A stretch of DNA of 64,000 nucleotides from Lutraria lutraria (lineage: Eukaryota; Mollusca; Bivalvia; Venerida; Mactridae): positions 30,666,756-30,730,755 of the forward strand of contig OZ026834.1 in the NCBI GenBank assembly GCA_964023205.1, read 5' to 3'. Below the pieces are notes generated by a model. That model had not been told where the DNA came from. It saw only the letters and a program-made list of their open reading frames with translations, and did not search any database. The stretch's first letter is position 1. Each line of letters starts with the position of its first letter. The position numbers and the translations under genes are program-made. This document shows, piece after piece, positions 1 through 11,800 of the stretch.

Positions 1-328
1 GTTGCAATTGTGTACGGTGATTAATGTTATATGACAGTTCAACGAATAATAATAAAAATTATAAAAATCTACATAAGTGAAAAACAATTCTCCCACACCG
101 ACCGTGATCGAGTACTCGATTTTAAAGATATTTCTTAAATATATTTTTTTTAAGGGTCGGTATTCTATTTCAAAATACATTTAAGTACACTGTGTGTATT
201 TAAATGCTACTTAATTGAGTGTTCCAACGACCAAGATCAGAAAATAACTATCCAGTTCCCTAATCTTTATCTATTATTTAAATTACGCGCGAAATGTGTA
301 TCGATAATGCAAAGTCTCGCGAGATCCC

Positions 329-348
329 CCGGGCAGAATTCTGCCCGG
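329..348. repeat. Perfect 20-bp GC-rich palindrome
   Basis: CCGGGCAGAATTCTGCCCGG is fully self-complementary and unusually GC-rich for this region. It may belong to the foldback cluster that follows. Confidence 0.7.
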
Positions 349-410
349 ATTCCGATCGAAACTGACCAATCAGCGTTCTGGAAATTTTAGGCCGTACCTG
401 TTGGCTTTGT

Positions 411-797
411 ACACACAAGTCAACGGGAACCAGTTTAGGGATAGTCTGGAGTTACCTGCCCCTAACACTACGTTATCGTAGTTATATAAGGCAGGAAACC
501 AGACCAGGTTAGGGAATAAACTGGTTCCCGTTGACTTATGTGTACGAAGCACTGCATCATGGAATGGGAACCAGTTTAGTTAGGAACGACAGCAGAGTTG
601 TCGTTCGTAAGAGAGTGCAAAACTCTGGGTAAACTGGTTCCCGTACCATGATGCAATGCACACACAAGTCAACGAGAACCAGTTTATACTCTGGGTAGCC
701 TGGATTACCTGCCCCTTACACTACGTGATTGGTACTACTATAAACTGGTTCCCGTTGACTTATGTGTGCACTGCATCATGGAACGGGAACCAGTTTA
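411..797. repeat. Foldback cluster of two alternating inverted modules
   Basis: Three hairpins stand in a row: arms 411-437/517-543, 553-578/630-655 and 661-686/741-767, with an unpaired fourth arm at 772-797. All arms share a GGGAACCAGTTTA core. Outer sequences alternate between a module beginning ACACAAGTCAAC and one beginning TGCATCATGGAA. A perfect 20-bp palindrome lies just upstream at 329-348. Confidence 0.75.
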
Positions 798-886
798 GGT
801 ACTACTATTACGTAGCATAGTACGACGGGAACCAGACTAAATTCTGGAGCGAGTTCGATTAATAACTATAGTTACAATAGTTCAAC

Positions 887-1385
887 CAAAGACCTATACA
901 TACATAGATAAGAAACTCCTGTAAGCGCCTGTAGAAAATGCTATTTTTGCACGCAGCAGATCTTTGAATTTTGCAAACTACTTAAAATTTGTGCAAATCT
1001 CATTAATGAATTTTCAACCATGTCATTAAGTACTCATTTTTCTGATGCAAGAAAATATTTTCAATATGATTTGTTAAGAAATTTCTTTGAAATTATTACT
1101 TAAATTCAACCAGTATAGCAGAAAAATGACAAAATGTACGATATAAGGTTCATGCAGGGGCCTTTGTATTTTGCATAAAACTTTTTCTTTTGTGCTCCGA
1201 TTTTTATCAACTTGGTATCATTTTGTAGGGAATGGTTTGCTCTATTGGAAGATATAATTTACTTTAATATGTCTTCAATAGAAAATGAGCAATAAGCAAA
1301 CGTGATTTTGCGAGATTTTGTCAATCTGCCGCGTGACTTTGCGAGATTTAGACTAGTTGCTTATCTATGTATGTATAGGTCTTTG
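887..1385. mobile_element. MITE copy A (TIR CAAAGACCTATACATA, 7-bp TSD)
   Basis: The 499-bp element begins CAAAGACCTATACATACA and ends with the inverted form. It is flanked on both sides by GTTCAAC (880-886 and 1386-1392). Its interior matches the copy at 42884-43374 in the same orientation, with small indels. It has no coding capacity. Confidence 0.85.
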
Positions 1386-2499
1386 GTTCAACTAAACATA
1401 GATCGAACCGACCCTAGTCGTGCTCTAGTCTGGTAAGTCTAGCTACTCTCGTTCAACCAACGGTAATACGCTAGTTTATCTCGTTCCAAGATGGCGGCTA
1501 CAGGAAATTTATAAGTTATTAATGATGTATTTCATTTGAATACATCGTATTTCTTTAATTAATATCATGATGCTGTAAAAGTGCAAAAGATCGTTAGATT
1601 TAGGGTTATGCAAGCACGTTTTGACCAACATAATTGAATGCTACCTAGTTAGGAAGTATTTATCATATGAATTCGCGATTCAACGTAAACATTGCCACTA
1701 GTCACTGGAATATTATTCAAACATCATTCGTTTGAATGAACACGAATACATGGTGTTTTACATCCTGGGATCAAAAAGTCTTGATATTTGGTTTGGGGTC
1801 GAAAAGTGTCTGGGTCGAAAAGACTCGCTTCTGTTTTGTTTTACTTTAGTACGACTAGACTCAGTTCGATTAAGGACATGCGCAGTTTAACTTCCGGAGA
1901 GCTAATAAGGTTGTACTATAGTTGTTTATCGAACTAGCTCCTGGGTAGATATCAAAAGCGAAAGTAGCGTAGTAAGTTTGTTTTAAGTTGCAATAAGAAT
2001 TATACAGTAATCTTAACTATTGAAAAGTGTATTATAGGAATAAGTTATTATTCGATTAACCTCTTATTTCGAAGGTAAGGCATACTGGGTGGGATTTATC
2101 CCTGGGTAGATATTCGGTTAACACATATTCGGATACTACTACTAAATGACGTAAACATTAAATATGTAAAAAAGTGGATTCCTATAATTACTTATCAGAG
2201 ATTTTAACGTCACCATTTATTAATTAATAAAATCAGGGATGCTATATTACAGGGATACGCAACGGACGGAAACTGGCTGAAAAACAGTGCCTAGGGATAT
2301 TCGCGCGAGAGCGCATGCGCACGCATTTACCGTTAATGTCGGTATCTAGCAGATAAAATATGGGTCAAATATTCTCTTCAATCGGCTTAAATAAATGCCG
2401 TTTTTGCATAGAGTTTTTTATATATTGATCTTAAAGTGTTAAATATTTTACAGATGTTGTAATTTTGTTTCTAAATATTAGTGGTTCTAAAGATTTCCA

Positions 2500-3145
2500 A
2501 GTTTTTGTGACCGTTCGAAAATAAAACTGACGTGATAATTTGACCGAAATGGTCGCACAATAGAAAATGTCAGTTTTTTGCGACAGCTTTTGTACATGAA
2601 GATATTCTTAATTTCACGATATTTTGCCGTGATTGAAGTGTGACATACTTCTATATTGGCTGCATAACTATATTTTCATGTTTTATTTTGTTATAATACA
2701 TAATTTCGCGATCGATTATGACCCAGTTTTTACAATTTACAAAATGGAGACCTGATCTGACGAGGAAAATATTGCACTTTTTGCGACATCATTTGTTTGT
2801 GAAGATATACTCTATATCAAAATTTTCTTCCATAGTTTGACACTTATACACGTCGATATTGGCGGCATGATAATATTTTCATGCTTACTATTGTAAAAGA
2901 ACACAATTTTCGCGATTGATTATGACCCCATATTTACGATTCAATTCAATGGCGGCCTGATCTGACGAGGAAAATATTTCACTTTGTGCAACACCATTTG
3001 TATGTGAAGGTATACTAAACATGAAAATTTTCTTCCATATTTTGAGACTGACATACGTCTGTATCGACGGCATAACATTAATTTCAAGAATTATTTTGCT
3101 GTAGTACCTTATTTCGCTCTCGATAATGATCCATTTTTATCAGTG
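2500..3145. repeat. Degenerate tandem repeat, about 215-bp unit, three copies
   Basis: Each unit contains CCTGATCTGACGAGGAAAAT or a relative, a 'TGTGAAGATATACT' segment, 'TTTTCTTCCAT', and 'TCGCGATTGATTATGACCC'. It lies inside the 2.86-kb inverted-repeat-bounded element. Confidence 0.6.
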
Positions 3146-4199
3146 CATAGCAAAACGAAAAAGCACCATATAAGCACTAAATTACATAGATTTTAGCGCA
3201 AACCAGAAACGGTGTAACCCGAATATATTATTTGGTATGCACATATTTTCACACCTATTATTCGAAATCGTCAATTCATAACAATGGCTGATTGACAATC
3301 AACTGGCATGTGACAAACAATATATGTACACCAATTCTGACATACACGAAGCGTGTCAACAGTTAAATTTACAGATTGAGTAAAGTCAAACAGTTTATTC
3401 ATGACTCGTAGAACATTATGTACATACATAATATGAAAACATAGAATACGTGTATACATGCCTTTCCATACAGAAATATAAGATACAGATCAATTCTTTA
3501 AATATCTACTATATATAGTCAAAGACTTGAAATAATGACGGTATATTACGTACATTATAATGCTAACAGAATTCCTTGCAGTTATTCTATATCTGTTTAT
3601 AATGAAGAGAGCAATGAAGAAACATTACTTTAATCTTATTCAATATTTATCTGGTAATGTACATCTTTAATGATGGGTTAGTTGTAAGGTCGACCAAATT
3701 ATGGTTTTATGCTAATCGCCACGAATATTTCACTGTGATCTCAGGTACTTGACTTGTTTTTGTATTTGCTAAAATAATATCAGTTTTTCAACAATGATTA
3801 ATTACTGTCATGATCAATATGATGTGAATATGTTGGTTTAAATTATGACATTAGATTTTATTGATGGAACCCTGTTGTTTCCAATTAATGCTCACACACC
3901 GTGACCTAATGCATTCAAATGACATATGCGCAGCTGTGAAAACAATGTAGATTTATGAAACATAGACTACCCCATACTGTTTTCCATCCGGATTTATTGA
4001 TTGCTTCCTTGTAATCAGTAAAGATCGTCACCGAGATTATGATTATGACTATACGAGGGCATATCGTATGCCATTTTGGCGGAAGATTAAAAGTTACAGA
4101 TTAAGTCTTTGGCTAATAAAATTGATACGTTATAATAGAGACATACATTATGAAAAACAAAGATCAATAACAAGATAAAGTTATACGAATCAAAATTAC

Positions 4200-4900
4200 A
4201 AATAACAAACTTTTCACCATAAAATGTATAACATACGTACATTTCTTTCGCACAAAACATTCATGATATATAGCATTTCTTTAAATAAAAGTTTAACCAT
4301 GAACATTTCTTCTTCAGCTGATAAATAGAAAAACGTTCCACGATACAAAATTAAATTTGGTCTTGAGTTGATAAATCGAACAAAACTTTCATGATATAAA
4401 TATTTGTTATACAAATTTAATTTGATTAAAATGTTTAGCATTCGATCGTACATTTTTTCATAATATAAAAGTTTCTTTCACGAATTTAAAGTCAAATTTT
4501 AGCATTCTATCGTACATTTGTTGTCATGATATAACTTTTCTTTCACAAGTTTATTCCGTGAAAATTTCGCCTTCAGCTGATAATTCGAAAACAAGTTTCA
4601 CGATATAAAATTTAATTGTACAAAACTTTCATAATGTAATATACTACATGTATTTCAATTTTTCATACATATTTTCATGATATAATCGTTTCTTTTAAAA
4701 ATTCAATTTAAATAAAAAAATAGCAGTGAAAATTAATTTCGTCTTGAGCCAGGTGTAGCATCACTGCTTGAGCTCATAAATCGAACAAAACTTTCATAAT
4801 GTAAACATTTCTTTCCTACAAAATTTGCATAATATAAGCATTTCTTTCTCAAATTTAATTTAGAAAAATAAGTTGTGAAAATTAATAACAAACAAATAAA
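4200..4900. repeat. Degenerate short tandem array (CATGATATAA / TTTCTTTC motifs)
   Basis: Imperfect copies of a roughly 60-bp unit carrying 'TTCATGATATAA', 'CATTTCTTTC' and 'AAATTTAATTT'. The short open frames on the minus strand are products of the repeat, not genes. Confidence 0.5.
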
Positions 4901-5784
4901 AACTACGAGGAACTTGAGTCGATCATAGACCACTAAAATGTTACTTTTTGTCAATTATCGATTCTTTGTGTCATTTTCATGGTAATTTCGGTAGTTTTGA
5001 TACCTTTGCTTTCATTAACTAGCCTAGGCACTGATAATCTATACTTGATCAGTGGATGATAAGCGGTTGCACATCCCTGTAATATAGCATCCCTGATAAA
5101 ATATAGTCTCCATACGTCGGATGATATATACAAGTAAATTTTATTCAGACACTACTGTAGTAATAATTATATGCTTTTTATCTAATGTTCTAGCTGTTGT
5201 GTCTGAATTCAGCAGTCTCTGGAATTCAGTGAATCAGTATATTATGCAGGGCTTTTTTCACAGGTTGGGGAAGGGGCCTTCTCCTTAAATTTGGGGGCAA
5301 CTATGTCAATTAACACATCATTATTGCAAAAGCAGAAGAAAAAGCTTAAAGTATATTAAATTTTAGGGAAAACTGCATGATTTTAAAGAATTTTCCTGAG
5401 TCTGAGGGGAAGACAACGGCCGCTTCTCTAGAAGGAAAAAAAGCCCTGATATGAATAGAAAAAATAACTGAAGTCGAAAGGTAATTGATAACCAGTTTTC
5501 ATGGTATTAACAAAACATCAACATATTTAAATAATTTTACAAAAAACACAAAATTACTGTACAGTATAATAACCTATTAAAGTGTGACTTAATGTTTGTG
5601 AAAATTGGCAAGATAACAAAATTGTCAGACAATTCTTTACAAATTTTCTTGAAAAATGGTACAATACATATACCACCAACTCTATACACCACAAAAGCAG
5701 GTAACTCTACTATATTGAGTCAAAACTGTTATTGTATTGATTATTATTCTATTTTAGGTGGAGGTGACTAATTTTTGATGTAAG

Positions 5785-5847
5785 ATGCATGCTAGACAAA
5801 TTATACAAATTTGCATTTTTAGTGTATTATTTCTTCATAAAACAAAG
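5785..5847 (+). CDS. First coding exon (signal peptide) of the TNFR-like gene
   Basis: This encodes MHARQIIQICIFSVLFLHKT plus a final K. A hydrophobic core follows a basic start, consistent with a signal peptide. The exon ends AAG|GTAAAG in phase 0, which fits the next exon (8201-8238, starting TTA GCT GTT). An in-frame stop lies at 5776-5778, and a possible acceptor (TATTTTAG) ends at 5757, so a 5' noncoding exon probably lies upstream. It is the least certain exon because nothing but phase and hydrophobicity supports it. Confidence 0.55.
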
Positions 5848-8800
5848 GTAAAGCTTTTCACTTTAACATTATTCGTGTATATTTAGAATTGCTATTAATA
5901 TTTGTCCTTGTATATTATTTAGTTCTATGTATTTTTAGATAATATCTTACAAAAGGTAAACTGCAGAGGACTTATTTCTCAATGTTGATGTATCAATATA
6001 AGCTTTAGGAAATAAGGCCATCATTAAAAAAGTGTTTGTTTGTAGTGCTCCTACCCTAATTTCCAGAGGTGAGTAGGTAGGTAGGTAGGTAGGTTTTTCT
6101 TTTTTTTATTATTTTTTTTTCTGAAATTGCATTGTTAAAATGATTGGCAATTTTGAAGTACACAGTATTTCCATGTAGTCTGCTCTGCATTAAAAATGTA
6201 ATTAGAACAAAATATGATGAACAACCAGTTTGTATTGGATATATATATATTTTCTGCTATGGTTTAAAAACGGAAAGTATTTTTAGCTCACATGTCACAA
6301 AGTGACAAAGTGAGCTATTAGGATCACTCTCCGTCTGGCGTCATACGTTGTGCGTCGTGCGTCGTCAAACTTTTTGTTGTGACCACACTAGGGGCCACAT
6401 TTTTGGCTCAATTTTAGCAAAACTGGGTCAGAACGTTAATATCAACAAAATCTCGGACGAGTTCGATATTGGGCCATTTGGGGTCAAAAACTAGGTCACC
6501 AGGGCCAAATAAGGGAAAACCTTGTGAACACTTTAGAAATCACTGTTTTGAATTTATCTTCATGAAACTTTGTCAGAATGTTTATTTTAATAATATGTAG
6601 GTCAAGTTTGAAAATGGGTAATTTCTGTAGTAAAATTAGGTCACTAGGGCAAATTGCTGGAAAACCTTTTGAACACTCTAGAAGTCACTGTTTTGATTGG
6701 ATGATCATGAAACCTTGTCAGAATGTTTGTCTTCATAATATCTTGGACGAGTTCGAACATGGGTCATCTTGGGTAAAAAACTAGGTCGCTAGGTCAAATC
6801 TTATGAAAAACCATGTTAACACTGTAGATTTCACAGTTATTATTGGATCTTCACCAAACTTTGTCAAATCGTTTGTTTTAATGATATAACGGTCAAGTAT
6901 AAATATGGGGTCAATAACTAGGTCACCAGGTCAAATCTTAGGAAAACTTTGTTAACACTGTAGATGTCACAGTTTTAATTGGATATTCACCAACTCGTCA
7001 AAATGTTTGCCTGAATATTATGTGGGTCAAGGATGAACATGGGTCAGCCAGGTTCAAAAACTGGGTCACAAGGTCAAATCTTAGGTAAAAATCTTGTAAA
7101 ATCTCTAAATGTCATGGTTTTGATTGGATCTTGGCCAAACCTTGTCAGATTGTTTGTCTTAATGATATTAAGGACAAGTTCAAATATGGGTCACCTAGGG
7201 TAAAAAACCAGGTCACAAGGTCAAATCTTAGGAAAACCTTATTAACACTGTAGATGTCAAATTTTGATCGTATCTTCACCAAACCTAGTCAGACTGTTTG
7301 TCTTAATGATATGTAAGACAAATTCGAACATAGGTCGTCTGGGGTCAAAAACTAGGTCACCGGTTCAAAACAATGTTTTAATGAGTGAACAGTGATTGTC
7401 ATGTGAGCGATATAGGGCCATCTTGGCCCTCTTGTTTAACTAAACAGGTGCAAACAGATAAAAAACTTGAAAACCTAAAAAAAAAAGAAGAAAAGTAGGA
7501 ACCATTTTGATGGGTCGGTCGGAGCACTACAAACAAAGAATTTTTTTTGCACTGTACACACCAGCATTTATAATGTTACATATATATGTGTGACAATGTA
7601 CATATACTGCTTTTCAAAACCTTTTTATGTGTCTTATTCAATGTAGTCTATCTGTTTATCCGTTTGTACTTTTGTCTATCAGGAATTGTGAGTTCTACCA
7701 TTTATAAAGTTCTAAAAGATTTTTGTGAAATTGCTATTAAACAGAACAAGACGAGTCATTAAATATTGTTTTGTTATATGCATTTGTATGCTAAAGTTGG
7801 GAAAAGCTGTGTTTCTTGTGATCCTACAATATTCATCAACAATTAAAAAACATTTATTAGCACATATGGACTCTATTCACATAAATAAGTATGGTATGAA
7901 GTTGTTTTGGAACAGATCATACCTCTAAAGTGCAAAAGTTATGTACCCTATTTTTTGTTATCTAGTAACCACCCTAGACATGACTATTATATTCTCCAGC
8001 TTAAACTTACTAAAAGTAACCAGACATAGGAAGCAATTTCAGACTGATATGGGGGGGGGGGGGGGGTAATTTTAGATTTATCTGACAACTGGGGGGGATA
8101 TAGCCTGTTTTAATTACTATTTCGGCTGACCCCCTCCTAGTCCTTCCTCGACCCTTTCAAGTGTGAGAGGTATTTATATTTAATATGTTTTCTTTTTCAG
8201 TTAGCTGTTATCAAGAATGATGTGAAAAGGATTTCCAGGTGTGTTAATTAATCATATTGTACCTTTATCTTAGGCTGAGCATTCACTACAGGTAGAGCTA
8301 ATGAAACAAACAAATTGGCAGGAATTATGATCACTATTTTTCTTTCAGTACTTCATATTATTTACTAATATTACCGTGTTAGGACATCAGACCCGGAGGT
8401 TATAAAACTTTTATTCGGTCTCTGAGCTCAAATCTCAATTCCATTCTCAAAGTATTATGATTGACAAGATAGCGCAGATTGATGTTTTAATACATATTCA
8501 GATAAACTATCCTCTCAGACTAATGTATCAATAATAATAGTTATTATTGTCTTATCATTATTAACATACAGGCCTCGAAAAATCCTCTCGCATTTGCGAG
8601 TGAACTTCGAGGCCGGGTGAGTAGAAATTTGCGCTTTTATCTTGTTCCAGCGCACAAGTTCTGTAACACCGTAAAAAATCATTAAAAAATTCCAAACGAA
8701 CCCCGAAATTGAAAAATACACTGTCAAAACGAAAGCAGAATCAAAACATTTCCGATGACGTCACCGGGTACTGAATAAAATTCTGACGACTTTGGTCAGT

Positions 8801-11800
8801 TGCGCTAGATTCATCAAAGACGCTGTTACTAACTTAATCGATCAAAACAATTTAAATAGCACATCTTTTATGCTGAAACAATGAGATGCGATGTTCCAAA
8901 TTGTTTGGCATATAGACATATAGTAGGCTTTTCACATTGATAGTATATATATAAGATCAGTGACGGGAATGTTTTTTTGCACCATTGGTGGACCAAACAC
9001 TGATACTGCCACCTGTGGTGTTAGGAGCCATCTCCGAATGAAGACCACACTGTGAATAAAGGTCACTCTCTCAAAACCACCATTAAATGACTATTTGGAA
9101 CAAAATGGCTTCCAATTAATAGCCACCCGTCAATAAAGGCCACATTATTTCTTTCCATAGTTTGGCTTTTGTTCTCAGGTTGGATTGTTTTTATATGATT
9201 TTATTGCTGCTAAGTATATTTCTCACAGATTTGATTTTAAATACTGAATGTAAATCCTTCTTTATATTTATTTAACAGGAGTACAGATGAAGACATGCAT
9301 GGTAAAGTATACATGTACTGATTTATACTGATCCAGAAATTGACTTTTTGTCTTAGGGTTGAGTTTAACACCATTTTAACCAGTGTTTATTAGTGCTATA
9401 CAACAAAGATCTCTCTGATGCTAAGTTAACAGTGTATGTAATATGACCAGTATTAACCTGTTCATGGGTAGGGGACTAGCACATTGAAGACCTAAATACG
9501 CTATCTATGCTAGCCACCTATACATTCATGGCTTACTGACAACTTCTGTTGTATATTGTAAATCAGATGAGAAAGATGAATGATTGAAGCTGTATTATTT
9601 TGAAGTCTAATTCATGAAGAAACCTGCTCCCTACATTTGAGAAATGTTTCAATATTTTTGTACATGTCTGTGGTACAGAAATAATTATGTTCCCCTTTAG
9701 TAGTTCATTTCATTATGTCTAAATGATTCTGTTGATTTATTTAAATTTGATTGATATTTCAACACTTTTGAGCAAAAATATAGATCTCTCTAAAATTAAT
9801 GAATCATTGTCTGTGTGTGTACATTAGTTCTTATTTAGTAAGTTATGTTATGTACTAGTATACATGTATATTGTACATTTCTTTCATTGTTGTAGAAAAT
9901 CTAGCAGGTAGGGAAGAGAGGGCTGTCATTTCTTCTCTGTATGATGTTACATACCATAACAGTTGTCCTCCTTCAGGAAGTCGATATGAGAAGTTCAATA
10001 AACAATATTATAGTTGCCCTGATCCGTATGTGTATCACTGTAGATTGAATGAGAAGTATAAATTTGTAGATGGTTGTGCTGTTGAACATAATTGTAACAG
10101 TGGTAAGTACCATAAATTATGTTTCACTTTTATTTATTGAGCAAGATTACTTGTTTGACCCTAATGTATTGTTGGTTGAGTAAGTCATTGTCACCAATTA
10201 GTGTTGTTTTTAGCCCAACAAATGAAGCTATTGAGATCGTGTGATGTCCCTTGTTTGTGTCATTGTCATTCAACAATAATTTTGAACAAAATCTCCTTCT
10301 TAAGCAGGTGGCTAAGTTAATGAAATTTAACAGGGATGTTCCTTGCATGACACCCTACCAAACGAGTTAAAAAAATTAATTCCATGCAGAACTTCCCTAG
10401 ATTAAATTATCCCTTAGTGTTACAATACTCGGGTGAGCGTTACATGGCCATCATGGCCCTCTTGTTTTCTCAAACATTTTTATTTGGATCCTAAACAATC
10501 TTCATGGAACTGTTTATGGCCATGAGATCTTGGTCGAGTTTGATAAGCAGCCCAATTAGCCTGGCACTTCTGAGTTATGCCCCTTGATGAAAATTGACTA
10601 ATAATGCAGTGTCCACACTCTAAATTGACCAATCATCAACCGATCTTTGTCAAACTTTATGGGAATGTTTATCAGCATGAGATCTAGGTCAAGTTTGATA
10701 AGCAGCCCTATCACACCAGGTATTTCAAAATTCAGTGTCAGCCCTCTATGTGAACTAAGTTATGCCCCTTGATACATTGAAAATTTACTTAAATATTCAG
10801 TTAAGTTGACCAATTATCAACCAATTTTCATAATGATCACTGACAATTGACATTTTTGACAAATGTTAATTATTTTTAAACAAATATCTATAATTTGCCA
10901 CTCATAGTATCCTGAACCTTTTGACGGTGTATTTTGTGACCTGGCACTCTTATCTATAGCTCACATGTCACAAAGTGACAGGGTGAGCTTTTAGGATCAG
11001 TCTCCGTCCAGCATACAGCGTCATGTGTCGTCAAACTAGGGGCCACATTTTTAGCTCAATTTTAGCAAAACTGGGTCAGAACGTTAATATCGACAAAATC
11101 TCGTACGAGTTTGATATTGGGCCATTTGGTGTCATAAACTAGGTCACCAGAGCTAAATAAGGGAAAACCTTGTGAACACTTTAGAAATCACTGTTTTGAT
11201 TGGATCTTCATAAACTTTGTCAGAATGTTTATTTTAATAATATGTAGGTCAAGTTTGATAATGGGTAATTTCTGTAGTAAAATTAGGTCACTAGGGCAAA
11301 TTGCTGGAAAACCTTGTGAACACTCTAGAAGTCACTGTTTTGATTGGATGATCATGAAAGCTTGTCAGAATGTTTGTCTTCATAATATCTTGGACGAGTT
11401 CGAACATGGGTCATCTTGGGTCAAAAACTAGGTCGCTAGGTCAAATCTTATGAAAAACCATGTTAACACTGTAGATTTCACAGTTATTATTGGATCTTCA
11501 CCAAACTTTGTCAAATCGTTTGTTTTAATGATATAACTGTCAAGTATAAATATGGGTCATCTGGGGTCAATAACTAGGTCACCAGGTCAAATCTTAGGAA
11601 AACTTTGTTAACACTGTAGATGTCACAGTTTTAATTGGATCTTCACCAAACTTTGTCAAAATGTTTGCCTCAGTGATATGTGGGTCAAGGATGAACATGG
11701 GTCAGTAGGGTTCAAAAACTGGGTCACAAGGTCAAATCTTTGGTAAAAATCTTGTAAAAGCTCTAAATGTCATGGTTTTTGATTGGATCTTGGCCAAACC

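Larger units (their letters stand above)
2233..5096. mobile_element. 2.86-kb element bounded by inverted repeats
   Basis: The left end, TCAGGGATGCTATATTACAG then GGAT, recurs inverted at 5070-5096, and both ends continue with a GCAAC. CAGTGCCTAGG is shared further in. A TAAAA lies outside each end and may be a 5-bp target duplication. The interior consists of degenerate tandem repeats (2500-3145 and 4200-4900), with no transposase. It is probably a non-autonomous DNA transposon; a half-end also occurs near 59273. Confidence 0.6.
1..5757. other. Gene-free, repeat-rich left flank
   Basis: No supported coding exon on either strand. Short open frames here lie inside tandem or inverted repeats. 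The contents are listed as separate repeat entries: foldback cluster, MITE and the 2.86-kb inverted-repeat-bounded segment. The stretch 1386-2230 holds nothing I can assign. Confidence 0.6.

Noticed and set aside
6578..6784. 68-codon frame with a near-identical partner at 11225-11431, as if a gene family
   Set aside because: Both lie at the same place inside two copies of the TAGCTCAC element; the frame is a by-product.
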